DNA of 64,000 bases from Halodesulfovibrio aestuarii (GTDB taxonomy: Bacteria > Desulfobacterota > Desulfovibrionia > Desulfovibrionales > Desulfovibrionaceae). This document shows positions 33,241 to 42,297 of the stretch, one piece after another; the stretch's first letter is position 1; each line of letters begins with the position of its first letter. The notes beneath the pieces are model-generated. The model worked only from the letters and a program-made list of their open reading frames with translations, made no database searches and had not been told where the DNA came from. The stretch is from assembly GCF_050571805.1 (NCBI RefSeq), contig NZ_CP192219.1. One strand, 5' to 3'. A program made the position numbers and the translations under genes.

Positions 33241-33641
33241 TATCTTGCTCCTTCTTTCAAACCTATGATGCCCCGTTTCCCCAGTTGGCGAATAAATTGG
33301 CTCACTGCAACCCGGGCTTCTTCCGGATGCAGTTGGTAGGTTTTGGAAAGCTCTGTTGCGATTCCCTGTACGGAGCGTTTGTCGTTAATCAACGACCAGC
33401 AGAACGTCCCGAGCTCGTCGAGTTCAAGGCGTTTTTTTTGTTCAGGAGGGGCATGACCAAACGCTGTGGTAAATTTGCTGAACCACGGGCGCATGCGGAG
33501 TGGGAAGGACAAGGTAACGGTTTTTGCTGAGCGGTTGACTTCTTCAACCAGCAAATTACGGACAGGTACACAGGCCATTGCCTTTTGCATAGACAACGCC
33601 TGTGTGACCTGTTGATTTTTTTTTCTAGTCGACTTCCACAT
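33240..33641 (-). CDS. PqqD-like protein
   Basis: A 133-residue protein from the ATG beside the end of the upstream gene; the ribosome site is weak. Residues about 80-133 match the PqqD/RiPP-recognition fold: LDELGTFCWSLINDKRSVQGIATELSKTYQLHPEEARVAVSQFIRQLGKRGIIGL. PqqD-like domains bind leader peptides for radical-SAM or other modifying enzymes, or occur as parts of larger enzymes. The extra N-terminal 75 residues are basic and unusual for PqqD. It overlaps both neighbours, which suggests a tightly coupled three-gene unit with an unknown 302-residue protein and a glycosyltransferase-like protein. No radical-SAM gene or precursor peptide is visible here. Confidence 0.72.
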   Translation of the reverse strand: MWKSTRKKNQQVTQALSMQKAMACVPVRNLLVEEVNRSAKTVTLSFPLRMRPWFSKFTTAFGHAPPEQKKRLELDELGTFCWSLINDKRSVQGIATELSKTYQLHPEEARVAVSQFIRQLGKRGIIGLKEGAR

Positions 33642-34533
33642 GGGTGCAAATAGATTCCAAAAACGAACTTGATATTGGGGCGTTCGACCGTATTTGTACG
33701 GTAACGAGCTTGTTTTGACCCTCTGCAATCCACGCTGCACCCCGAATATGTTGCTGGTGACCCAGCCCTGAAGAACGGAATATGCGTTTCATGAAAGAAG
33801 GTTCCTCTACATGCTCCCAATGATAACGTTTTTTTGCTCCCGTGGGGAGTATGGATTTATCTTTGCGGAAGTTTTCTAATGGCAAGTTGTACTTAGCGTG
33901 CAACCATCTACGGAATGGTTTACCTTCCAGAACTACGTTGGCAGGCCCCAGCCGCGTGATGCAGATGGTTGATGCTCCGGATTGTAGCTCAAGAATAAAT
34001 TCACCCGGTTTAAATGAATGGCGCACGAGAGTGGAACCAGCAGGAAGAGCACAGCGTAATCCGAACATACTGAATGTCACGGGTTCATCAGCCTTGGTGA
34101 CAGTTAGCGAGGCAAGAATTTGCCGGATAACGTCCGTGTACTGATCGATTGGTGCGTGAACCTGAAGTACCAGAATTGTTTTTGAAGGAGAATGGATGCA
34201 GATAGCACCACTGCCTTTTGCATGTGAGAAGGGCTGAACTTTCAGTAAGGGTTGTAGCGTATCTGTGATAGATTTCCACTGCTTTGTGATAGCACTTTGT
34301 TCAGTGCTAAACCCTTTCAGTCGTTTCAGTTGACGGGTAATGTCGCCTTCTTTTTTTGGCAGCGAAGTAGAGTCGGAAACTCTATGCCATTTGATTTCCA
34401 GCGCTGGATGTGAGTTACGAGAAAAAAGAAGATAACGCTGCTCAATTGCAGCAGGAATCCAGTTGTCAGGCATGGTCAGCGTAATGCCGTTCCATGCGGT
34501 GGGACTACCGGATATCTCCGATTGGGGGTCCAT
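33625..34533 (-). CDS. Protein of unknown function, first gene of PqqD-like unit
   Basis: A 302-residue cytoplasmic protein I do not recognise. It has two copies of a beta-rich pattern: WNGITLTMPDNWIPAAIEQRYLLFSRN at residues 14-40, and SMFGLRCALPAGSTLVRHSFKPGEFILELQ around 155-185, both starting G-[IL]-[TR]-x-x-[ML]-P. This suggests an internal duplication. No catalytic motif is seen. It starts 53 bp from a perfect 18-bp palindrome, overlaps the PqqD-like gene by 17 nt and ends upstream of it on the same strand. It may be a partner of the PqqD-like protein. Confidence 0.7.
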   Translation of the reverse strand: MDPQSEISGSPTAWNGITLTMPDNWIPAAIEQRYLLFSRNSHPALEIKWHRVSDSTSLPKKEGDITRQLKRLKGFSTEQSAITKQWKSITDTLQPLLKVQPFSHAKGSGAICIHSPSKTILVLQVHAPIDQYTDVIRQILASLTVTKADEPVTFSMFGLRCALPAGSTLVRHSFKPGEFILELQSGASTICITRLGPANVVLEGKPFRRWLHAKYNLPLENFRKDKSILPTGAKKRYHWEHVEEPSFMKRIFRSSGLGHQQHIRGAAWIAEGQNKLVTVQIRSNAPISSSFLESICTHVEVD

Positions 34534-34987
34534 GCATTTTTCCTTAGTTATAGTTGCACAACGATACTTACAGACAAAAATCGGATGCAGAATGCATTCT
34601 GCAATCCCTTCAGGACAGTCTAGTTGGTATCTTCCCGCAGGGCGGGTACCGTGAATCTAAAAATAGTCTTCATTGGTCTGATTGCCGATATATCATTAAT
34701 CTGATTTTTTGAGGACTACTTACATATTTGAACTACTTCTGAATCGTGGTCAAGCATATTTATCGAGTTGTGTGCTATTGTGTGTTGTATCAACAGCATT
34801 CTCAAATTCTTTGTGTAATATCTGATGGTTACGGAGGCTGTTGTGGTGCAGCGATGGAGTGCTTGTTTGTAGTGTGGTTAGTAATGTTGCTTTGTAATGT
34901 ACCAGTTGTCGTAACTTTTTTACCGTAGAATATTCAGGTTACAATGCATTACGGAATAGCAGATTATGATACCGCACAGGAGAAGTT
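34534..34987. other. Divergent control region between PqqD unit and SpoIIE gene
   Basis: About 450 bases with no credible gene. It holds the palindrome at 34586-34603 and a GC-rich inverted motif around 34627-34650 (ggtatcttcccgc/gcgggtacc). The rest is AT-rich. The part near 34988 should contain the promoter of the SpoIIE-type gene. Confidence 0.55.
34586..34603. promoter_or_regulatory. Perfect 18-bp palindrome upstream of PqqD-like operon
   Basis: tgcagaatgcattctgca, a perfect palindrome 53 bp before the start of the 302-residue gene. The position is right for an operator of the leftward operon. No regulator gene is adjacent. Confidence 0.5.
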
Positions 34988-36538
34988 ATGCGTGCATTTT
35001 TGCTTTATTTTATCGCTTTCATTCTTATCTATGTCTATAACGGTAGAATCTGTCCTTTTGTGTCCACATTGTCTGCGCAGGAGATAGGTTTTGTTGTCTT
35101 TGTCCCGCTTGCTATTTCCTATTTTTTTCGGACAGTTTTGTATGCAAAGTTTATTAAAAAGCAGAAGCTTGATGTGCAGGCAGTCGCAATAGGGTGGGGA
35201 GATTTTTTACTGTTTGTTGCGTCTGGGCTTAGCATAGTTTTGTTTAACCGAATTGTGTATGGCTTTCCGTTTTTTGAGAGTGGGCTTAAAATCTTCTTGG
35301 GTGCGTTAACCATAGGCTTTTTTGTATCTGTGGATCTTGCTCTGGAACATAATCGCAAGGTTATGCGGGTGGCGGGCAATATGGAATGGACGTATGCGCT
35401 GCCGCAGGTTTATTATCCCATCACAACAAAATTTTTTCTATTTGGAACAATAACTGTACTCTTGTTTGCCTCGTTGGTTGTTGCTGTTATCGCACGCGAT
35501 CTATATTTGCTTGGTTCCATGTCGGTTCAGGTTAGTAAAGTACACATTCTGCTTACCCGAAAATCTATTATTGTAGACGTCGTTTTTATTATGGTTGTGC
35601 TCCTCGGTTTTATTGTCAATCTCCTATACTCGTACTCTCTCAATTTACGTATGTTGTTTAAAAGTCAGACCGGGGTGCTGGAGCGGGTGAGCCGGGGAGA
35701 TATGGATGATTTTGTGCCCGTAATGACTTCTGATGAATTTGGAATAATAGCCGGACACACCAATACGATGATTACCGGTTTGCGTGATCGTATCCGGATG
35801 ATGGAAGGGCTTAAGGTTGCAGCAGAAATGCAACAGGCGCTCTTTCCTAAAAAGCAGGTCAAATTCACTGGGGTTGATATCGCAGCTTCATCTGTTTTTA
35901 GTGACGAAACCGGGGGAGATTTTTTTGATTTTTTGGAAAAACTCGGGCCCGAAAAGAATGAAATGGTGGTTGTGCTTGGTGATGTGACAGGCCATGGTAT
36001 TGGTGCTGCCCTTCTTATGGCATCCACACGGGCATATCTTCGGATGCAGGCAGAGTATGAATATTCTCCGTCGGATCTCCTTGCTAATGCTAACAGGCTG
36101 CTCGCGTATGACAGTTATGGTACTGGGCGTTTCGTAACGCTGTTTTGTCTGCATATTGCTGGAGAAAACTGTGCTATGAAATGGGCAAGTGCAGGACATG
36201 ACCCGGCAATTATTTATGATCCAGAAAAATCAGAGTTTCGGGAACTGAAGGCGCACGGTCTGCCTCTCGGAGTATTGCCTGATTCAGAGTATGAAGAAGT
36301 TTGCTGCGATACACTTCGTTCCGGTAATGTGCTGGTTATTGGAACAGATGGCATTTGGGAAGCGCTGGCTCCTGACGGTGAGATGTTTGGCAAGGAGCGT
36401 TTAAAGGAAGTTGTTCGTATGAATCATGATAAGCCTGCGACAGAAATTTTGCATGCAGTAGTAGATGCGGTGAAGGTGTTTCAGGATGGTGAGCCACAGT
36501 TGGATGACATTACGATTGTAATACTGAAAGCTGAGTGA
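34988..36538 (+). CDS. SpoIIE-type PP2C phosphatase with membrane sensor and HAMP domain
   Basis: A 516-residue inner-membrane signalling protein. About six hydrophobic segments fill residues 1-215. RVSRGDMDDFVPVMTSDEFGIIAGHTNTMITGLRDRI, residues about 225-265, is a HAMP domain. The phosphatase part runs from about 290: EMQQALFPK, GGDFFDF with metal-binding Asp, LGDVTGHGIGAALLMASTRAYLR, WASAGHDPAIIYD and IGTDGIWEA. These are PP2C (RsbU/SpoIIE) motifs. It should dephosphorylate an anti-sigma antagonist, but no RsbW or STAS gene is adjacent. The ribosome site cacaggagaagtt is strong. Confidence 0.93.
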   Translation: MRAFLLYFIAFILIYVYNGRICPFVSTLSAQEIGFVVFVPLAISYFFRTVLYAKFIKKQKLDVQAVAIGWGDFLLFVASGLSIVLFNRIVYGFPFFESGLKIFLGALTIGFFVSVDLALEHNRKVMRVAGNMEWTYALPQVYYPITTKFFLFGTITVLLFASLVVAVIARDLYLLGSMSVQVSKVHILLTRKSIIVDVVFIMVVLLGFIVNLLYSYSLNLRMLFKSQTGVLERVSRGDMDDFVPVMTSDEFGIIAGHTNTMITGLRDRIRMMEGLKVAAEMQQALFPKKQVKFTGVDIAASSVFSDETGGDFFDFLEKLGPEKNEMVVVLGDVTGHGIGAALLMASTRAYLRMQAEYEYSPSDLLANANRLLAYDSYGTGRFVTLFCLHIAGENCAMKWASAGHDPAIIYDPEKSEFRELKAHGLPLGVLPDSEYEEVCCDTLRSGNVLVIGTDGIWEALAPDGEMFGKERLKEVVRMNHDKPATEILHAVVDAVKVFQDGEPQLDDITIVILKAE

Positions 36539-36554
36539 TTGATATTAGGAGAAT

Positions 36555-36603
36555 AAACGCCCCATGATGGATTGTGGTACACAATCAGCATGGGGCGTTT
36601 TTT
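36555..36603 (+). terminator. Terminator of the SpoIIE-type gene
   Basis: Stem aaacgccccatg/catggggcgttt enclosing an inner attgtg/cacaat hairpin, then T6. It lies between convergent genes. Confidence 0.9.
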
Positions 36604-36618
36604 GTAAGTTGTAGGCTG

Positions 36619-37365
36619 TTAATAGGTTTGCACTGGAGAGGTTCCTTCGCGCATTGGAGCGTTAAGTAGGTAGTTTTGATTGTAGTTAGAATTTGATTGT
36701 TGCGGTGAGCGGTAACCTTTTGGCATTCGTTTTGTGCTTTTCTGCATAGGTTGGCCACTTTTCATTTCTTGAAGTTTGTGCAGAAGCATTTCGCGTTCAG
36801 TAATATCCAGACAGAAACGTCTTTTGAGAATAGCTCGCTGTTTTTTAAGGTTTTTCATGAGTGCGCAGCGTACATTTTCTCTTTTTATTTCAATGGTAGC
36901 GAGGACTTCTGGAGGGGTAGTTGAAATACGTTTTAATTCGGCATGCTTTTGTTTGAGCCTTGTGAGTTCATCAAACATGGGTTGGTTCTGAATTGAGAAC
37001 TCATAAAGTGTCATCATAAGCTGCATGCGCTGTTCCTGTGTCAACTGCGCTGCTCGAATTTTTGCACACATAGGGCAACGGGATGCTTTATGCAAAAAGT
37101 TCATTTGAGTATAAGGAACACCCTGCTGCTGCATCTGCATTTCTGGTGTGTAATGTTTGGTGATGCCGTTTGGGGAAGTATAATACCTAGGGGTTGCGTT
37201 AGTCTGGTTGCTGGCAACAGCAGAAGATATTGGTTGTATTTGCGGAGTTGTTCCTTGCTGCATCACGCTATAATCTTGTGTTGATGTTTCCTCAGCCAGA
37301 ACGGCCTGTGGTGCAAAAAAAACCACTGCGCAAAATATAAGAATACTAATCTTTACCACTCTCAT
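36619..37365 (-). CDS. Spy/CpxP-like periplasmic protein
   Basis: A 248-residue secreted protein. The signal peptide MRVVKISILIFCAVVFFAPQAVLA precedes EETSTQ. Residues 95-102 hold CPMCAKIR, a Cys-x2-Cys. A helical core, LTQEQRMQLMMTLYEFSIQNQ... to about residue 205, resembles the LTxxQ region of Spy/CpxP stress proteins, including repeated Gln and Arg-rich helices. It is flanked by Gln-rich low-complexity stretches. The function is inferred from the fold only. The gene is transcribed leftwards, towards the SpoIIE-gene terminator. Confidence 0.6.
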   Translation of the reverse strand: MRVVKISILIFCAVVFFAPQAVLAEETSTQDYSVMQQGTTPQIQPISSAVASNQTNATPRYYTSPNGITKHYTPEMQMQQQGVPYTQMNFLHKASRCPMCAKIRAAQLTQEQRMQLMMTLYEFSIQNQPMFDELTRLKQKHAELKRISTTPPEVLATIEIKRENVRCALMKNLKKQRAILKRRFCLDITEREMLLHKLQEMKSGQPMQKSTKRMPKGYRSPQQSNSNYNQNYLLNAPMREGTSPVQTY

Positions 37366-37689
37366 GGTAGAAACTCCTCAAAGTTGTGTGTTTCGAATCT
37401 AAGACCCTAAAGAGAGTAAAGCGCATTTTCGGTTTGTATTAAAAGTATTATCGGCTCATTCCACTACCGTTTAGCTATTAAATACCAAGGCTCAACGAAG
37501 TAACAAAAGGTAGGCGGCCCGTCGGTATTTCACACTTGTCAGAGTTAGACTTTACAGACAGAATGGCGTATGTAAGCACGTTCAACAAGTTACGAAAATA
37601 ATGGGGCTGTAATCATACTTATGAGTGCGGCTTCTTACATGTACTAGACTTTTACAGGAGGAGTGCCGGAAACGGCCGTCCGATACTAT
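37366..37689. other. Divergent spacer before lepA
   Basis: About 320 AT-rich bases between the Spy/CpxP-like gene and lepA. It contains aggagga at about 37656, but 27 nt before the conserved lepA ATG, with cggaaacggccgtccg in between that can fold. I see no RNA gene. Confidence 0.45.
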
Positions 37690-39495
37690 ATGGCGAAACT
37701 GGATAACATTCGAAATTTCAGCATTATTGCACACATTGATCATGGTAAATCTACTCTTGCGGACCGTATTCTTGAAATTACCGGTCTGGTAAGCGAGAGA
37801 GACCAACGTGAGCAATATCTTGACCGCATGGATCTCGAGCGTGAGCGCGGCATTACCATCAAGGCACAGGCGGTACGTATTCCGTACAAGGCAAAGAACG
37901 GCGAAGAATACGTTTTGAACCTTATTGATACTCCGGGTCACGTTGACTTTGGCTACGAAGTATCTCGCTCTCTTGCAGCTTGTGAAGGCTCTTTGCTTGT
38001 TGTGGACTCAACTCAGGGGGTAGAAGCGCAGACACTTGCTAACGTTTATCTGGCACTGGATCATGATCACGAAATCATTCCTGTGCTGAACAAGATTGAT
38101 CTTCCAAGTGCTGATGTTGATCGGGTTTCTTCTGAAATTGAAGAAAGTATCGGTCTTGATTCGACCGAGGCCGTTGGCGTAAGCGCTAAAACAGGCCTGA
38201 ACGTGGATCAGGTGCTTGAAGCTATCGTAAATCGTCTCCCTGCTCCTAAAGGGGATAGGGACGCACCTCTTAAAGCCCTCATCTTTGACTCCTGGTATGA
38301 TTCATATCAGGGCGTTATTGTTATGTTTCGTATAATTGATGGTTCCGTGAAAAAAGGCGATAAAATTCGTCTCATGGCGACTAAAAAGGACTACGAAGTC
38401 ACACGAGTTGGCGTATTCAGTCCTGAAATGATTGATATGAAGGAATTGTCTGCCGGTGAAGTAGGATTCCTTTGCGCGACCATTAAAGAGCTGGGCGATG
38501 CAAAAGTTGGTGACACCATTACGCTTGCCAACAACCCGGCAAGCGGCGCAATTGCCGGATTTAAAGAAGTACAGCCAATGGTTTACTGCGGCCTGTATCC
38601 TTCTGAATCTCAGGATTATGAGAACCTTAAGTACGCACTCGAAAAATTACAGTTAAACGACGCTGCGTTCCAGTATGAAGCAGAGACCTCTCAGGCTCTT
38701 GGTTTTGGTTTCCGCTGTGGCTTCCTTGGGCTGTTGCACATGGAAATTATTCAGGAACGTATTGAGCGTGAGTTTAATATTGATCTTATCGCAACTGCGC
38801 CTTCAGTAATCTACAAGGTTAAAACGGTCGACGGTGCTACCATTGAAGTGGACAACCCGGCAAAGCTGCCGGATCCTACTAAGACAGAAGCATTGTACGA
38901 ACCATTTATTCGCTGTGAAATTCATGTTCCGGACGAATATGTTGGTAACGTACTTAAATTATGTGAGGAGAAACGTGGTATTCAGAAGGATATGAAATAT
39001 CTGACCACAAATCGTGTTATCATCACATATGAATTGCCGTTTGCTGAAATTGTGTACGATTTCTTTGACAAATTAAAGTCTTACACTAAAGGCTACGCTT
39101 CGATGGATTACGAGATTATCGATTACCGTGAAGCAAATCTTGTTAAACTGGATATGCTTATTAACGGTGATCCTGTAGATGCCCTTGCAACGATCGTCCA
39201 TAAAGACAATGCATACCATCAGGGCCGTGCTGTTGCTTTGAAGTTAAAGCGCAGCATTCCTCGTCAGCTGTATGAAGTTGTCATACAGGCTGCTATCGGG
39301 CAGAAAATTATTGCTAGAGAGCGTAACGCGCCGTTGCGTAAAAACGTTACCGCGAAATGTTACGGTGGTGACATTTCCCGTAAGAGAAAACTGCTCGAAA
39401 AGCAGAAGGCTGGTAAGAAACGCATGAAACGTATGGGCAACATTGAATTGCCACAGGAAGCGTTCCTTGCTGCTCTTAAAATTGGTGACGATTAG
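37690..39495 (+). CDS. lepA: Elongation factor 4 (LepA)
   Basis: Ribosome-associated GTPase of 601 residues from the conserved ATG (MAKLDNIRNFSIIAHIDHGKSTLADRILEITG). G1 is HIDHGKST, G2 RERGITIKAQ, G3 DTPGHVDF and G4 NKID. The C-terminal EF4 domain contains the KMKYLTTNRVIITYELPFAEIVYDFFDKLKS-like block and ends with RKRKLLEKQKAGKKRMKRMGNIELPQEAFLAAL. An upstream in-frame GTG at 37663 directly abuts aggagga and is too close for use, while the ATG is 27 nt from it; which start is used is unclear. It is followed by lepB 44 nt later. Confidence 0.97.
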   Translation: MAKLDNIRNFSIIAHIDHGKSTLADRILEITGLVSERDQREQYLDRMDLERERGITIKAQAVRIPYKAKNGEEYVLNLIDTPGHVDFGYEVSRSLAACEGSLLVVDSTQGVEAQTLANVYLALDHDHEIIPVLNKIDLPSADVDRVSSEIEESIGLDSTEAVGVSAKTGLNVDQVLEAIVNRLPAPKGDRDAPLKALIFDSWYDSYQGVIVMFRIIDGSVKKGDKIRLMATKKDYEVTRVGVFSPEMIDMKELSAGEVGFLCATIKELGDAKVGDTITLANNPASGAIAGFKEVQPMVYCGLYPSESQDYENLKYALEKLQLNDAAFQYEAETSQALGFGFRCGFLGLLHMEIIQERIEREFNIDLIATAPSVIYKVKTVDGATIEVDNPAKLPDPTKTEALYEPFIRCEIHVPDEYVGNVLKLCEEKRGIQKDMKYLTTNRVIITYELPFAEIVYDFFDKLKSYTKGYASMDYEIIDYREANLVKLDMLINGDPVDALATIVHKDNAYHQGRAVALKLKRSIPRQLYEVVIQAAIGQKIIARERNAPLRKNVTAKCYGGDISRKRKLLEKQKAGKKRMKRMGNIELPQEAFLAALKIGDD

Positions 39496-39539
39496 ATGAG
39501 ACTGCCCGTGCCGCGGGCTAACTAAGCAGGTATAGAAGA

Positions 39540-40199
39540 ATGGGTAATACATCAGGTAAAAGTGGATTGAGAGAATATGTGGAAGCACTCGGCGTAGCGC
39601 TGATTTTAGCGCTGATTATTCGCTCTTTTGTTGTTCAGGCATTTACTATTCCGTCAGGCTCCATGCTTCAGACCTTGCAGATTGGTGACTATTTGCTGGT
39701 TAATAAGTTTGCCTATGGTGTTCGGTTCCCGTTTTCAATTAAAGAGACAAATCCGGACGCACCGTCTGTGTGGGCCCGTTACTCTGTAGTTCAGGGTGGC
39801 GAAATGATCTCCGTAGGTGATCCGGAACGCGAAGATATCGTGGTATTTGAATACCCGAAAAATCCCTCCGTTCATTATATCAAGCGTGTCATAGGTATCC
39901 CAGGGGATACGATTGAAATTCGTAATAAGGTATTATACCGAAATGGCCTCAGGGTTAATGAACCGTATGTTCAGCATACGAAGGTAATGCCCGGCCCCGG
40001 TGATAACTTTGGCCCCGTACTTGTACCTGAGGGCAAATATCTTATGCTCGGGGATAACCGCGATGAATCATACGATTCCCGATTCTGGGGATTTGTTGAG
40101 CGAGATGCGATTGTTGGTAACGCTCTGATTATTTACTGGTCTATGGATGGCGTACGGTCTATTCGCTGGAACAGATTAGGAATGCTAGTCCAGCAGTAG
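39540..40199 (+). CDS. lepB: Signal peptidase I (LepB)
   Basis: Inner-membrane serine protease that removes Sec and Tat signal peptides, 219 residues. One membrane helix, LGVALILALIIRSFVVQAFTIP, precedes the catalytic Ser block PSGSMLQTLQIGDYLLVNK and the Lys block YIKRVIGIPGDTIEI. GDNRDESYDSRFWGFV is the box E signature. It has the usual single-helix or short-loop size of this group. It pairs with lepA as in many bacteria. A strong terminator follows. Confidence 0.96.
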   Translation: MGNTSGKSGLREYVEALGVALILALIIRSFVVQAFTIPSGSMLQTLQIGDYLLVNKFAYGVRFPFSIKETNPDAPSVWARYSVVQGGEMISVGDPEREDIVVFEYPKNPSVHYIKRVIGIPGDTIEIRNKVLYRNGLRVNEPYVQHTKVMPGPGDNFGPVLVPEGKYLMLGDNRDESYDSRFWGFVERDAIVGNALIIYWSMDGVRSIRWNRLGMLVQQ

Positions 40200-40213
40200 T
40201 TGTGACAAAGAAT

Positions 40214-40252
40214 AAAAAAATCCCTGACAGAAAACTGTCAGGGATTTTTTTT
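40214..40252 (+). terminator. Terminator after lepB
   Basis: Ten-bp stem tccctgacag/ctgtcaggga with A7 before and T8 after, so it can act in both directions. Confidence 0.93.
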
Positions 40253-40279
40253 ATTCTATGGTTATATGACGATTGTTGG

Positions 40280-42013
40280 CTAGTTAACACCCTTTGAAGT
40301 AAGAAAACCGGTGTACTGTTTGTCAGTTCCTTTGATGTGGTGGGTGAGCCAGTCTTTGAGGAATTTCATGACATCCATGGTTACAGTTAGTTTTCCAGAG
40401 CGAACGCCTTTTTCAAAGTCGACAACGTCTGAAACAAACTTACGATGCTGTACTAGGTGTGCCGGAGTGTCAGGATAGCCATGTTTTGCAAACAGGTCTT
40501 CTTCGTAGCCGAAGTGGGTAACTGTGTAGTTCTTTAAGTTGTCGATAACAACAAGGATGTCATCCTGACTGCGACGGGCCTTCATAGCTGCATGCAGTTC
40601 GTTAATCAGTGAAATAAGAACTTTGTGTTGCTCGTCTATAGAGTTAATTCCAACAGAAAGATCGTCACTCCAGATAAAGAGAGGGCCATCGCTGGCTGCG
40701 GCGTTTTCAAGATCTCCTGTGGAGAGGCTTGAGATCATGGAGTCCAGTTCTTCGACAAGGCCGGAAAGCTCAACGATAGCATTAGCCGCATTACTCATGC
40801 CTACGGCAGTTTCAGAGGCAACACGGGTCACATCTGAAATTGCACTGTTAATTTCTTCGGATGTTGCAGATTGTTCTTCGGATGCAGTCGCAATGGAAGC
40901 TACCTGAATTGCCGTTTCATCCACTATATTCACAATCTCTTCCATAAAACGGCCGGATTCTGTAGCGGCTTGGGTAGATAGGGCAATATCGTGTGCTGCC
41001 AGTTCGACTGCCTGTACGTTTTGTTGGGCATGAGTTTGAATCAGTCCGACAGCATCACCCACTTCCTGTGTCGCCTGCATTGTTTTTTCAGCAAGCTTGC
41101 GAACTTCATCTGCAACTACTGCGAATCCACGACCCGCTTCTCCTGCACGTGCTGCTTCGATGGCAGCGTTAAGTGCCAGTAGGTTGGTTTGATCTGCAAT
41201 GTCGGAAATTGTTACCATGATCTGGCTAATGGCATCGGCTTGCATGCCGAGCTGCCCCATGGTTTCTTTCAGGTTCACTATGCGTTGTTCCATCTGCATG
41301 ATGGATTCAACAGCACGCCGTACACCATCCGCACCTGTTTCAGCATTGTTTTTAGATTCAGAAGCTGAATTTGCCGCATTGGAAGCGTTCTGAGCAACTT
41401 CAAGAACTGTGCAGTTCATTTCTTCCATTGCAGTGGCAGTTTCAGTCATGCGTTCATGCTGGACATCAACACCGGCATTAACTTGCTCTATCTGCGAAGA
41501 CAGTTCATGTACTGCTCCGAATGCATTGGTAGAAAGAGTGTGCGCACGACTTGCCACATCGCGCATGGACATAAGCATTTTCTGTACTTTCTCATCCTGC
41601 TCTTTTGCAGCCTTGAGTGCTCGTTGGGACTGCTCTTCAGTAATTTTGATAAGCTCGTTACTTTTTTGAGCCTGTGACATCTGTTCTTTGAAGTTGGAAA
41701 CAATACCCAACAGTGAATTTTGAAGGTCTTGAAATTCAAAATGGAAGGAGCCTTCAAGACGAGCATCAAAATCACCCTTATGGATTTTTGCTGCATAGTC
41801 GTGAATGTTGTTAAGCGGAGTAATGAGCTGAGAGCGTACGTTTAAAATAGTTAAAAGCATTACTACGAACGCGGCAACAGCAAGAGCTCCCTGGACTATA
41901 TGTCGAATAAACTCATTATCTGCACCGGCCATAAATGAATTAGTGACGAGTATCAGTACCACGGTGCTGAAAAGAAAAGTTACAGATGCTGTAATTCTGT
42001 TTTGTAGTGTCAT
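40280..42013 (-). CDS. Methyl-accepting chemotaxis protein with C-terminal bacteriohemerythrin
   Basis: A 577-residue chemoreceptor. Two membrane helices, about residues 10-27 and 38-60, are joined by only about 10 periplasmic residues, so there is no periplasmic sensor. A HAMP-like region follows. The signalling hairpin tip ISDIADQTNLLALNAAIEAARAGEAGRGFAVVADEVRKLAEKT is near residues 270-315. The C-terminal 130 residues are a bacteriohemerythrin domain: SVGINSIDEQHKVLISLINELH, HFGYEEDLF, HLVQHRKFV and WLTHHIKGTDKQY, with His, Glu and Asp diiron ligands. The oxygen-sensing module is thus in the cytoplasm, as in DcrH-type proteins. No ribosome site is conspicuous. Confidence 0.94.
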   Translation of the reverse strand: MTLQNRITASVTFLFSTVVLILVTNSFMAGADNEFIRHIVQGALAVAAFVVMLLTILNVRSQLITPLNNIHDYAAKIHKGDFDARLEGSFHFEFQDLQNSLLGIVSNFKEQMSQAQKSNELIKITEEQSQRALKAAKEQDEKVQKMLMSMRDVASRAHTLSTNAFGAVHELSSQIEQVNAGVDVQHERMTETATAMEEMNCTVLEVAQNASNAANSASESKNNAETGADGVRRAVESIMQMEQRIVNLKETMGQLGMQADAISQIMVTISDIADQTNLLALNAAIEAARAGEAGRGFAVVADEVRKLAEKTMQATQEVGDAVGLIQTHAQQNVQAVELAAHDIALSTQAATESGRFMEEIVNIVDETAIQVASIATASEEQSATSEEINSAISDVTRVASETAVGMSNAANAIVELSGLVEELDSMISSLSTGDLENAAASDGPLFIWSDDLSVGINSIDEQHKVLISLINELHAAMKARRSQDDILVVIDNLKNYTVTHFGYEEDLFAKHGYPDTPAHLVQHRKFVSDVVDFEKGVRSGKLTVTMDVMKFLKDWLTHHIKGTDKQYTGFLTSKGVN

Positions 42014-42297
42014 ATAGACGTCCTTTGTGAGAGTAGCTTTGTCTTTACACTTAGAGTGTTTTTTGTTTCCGAAAAGTTAACAATGCGTTTTTGTTGCCTT
42101 TTACATTGTGAAGACGAAAAGACTCTCTCCCCCCTAAAATGGTAGTTGAAAAAAATCAGTATAAAAATGAAACCTGAAAGCTGATGTAATCCTAGTCTAA
42201 TTTATCGGTTTGATTGCGCTATTCTTTAAAAATATATAGCATTTTGTCCGATTACGTTCCGATTGTATTGATTTCTTATGATAATTGCGAGGACAAT

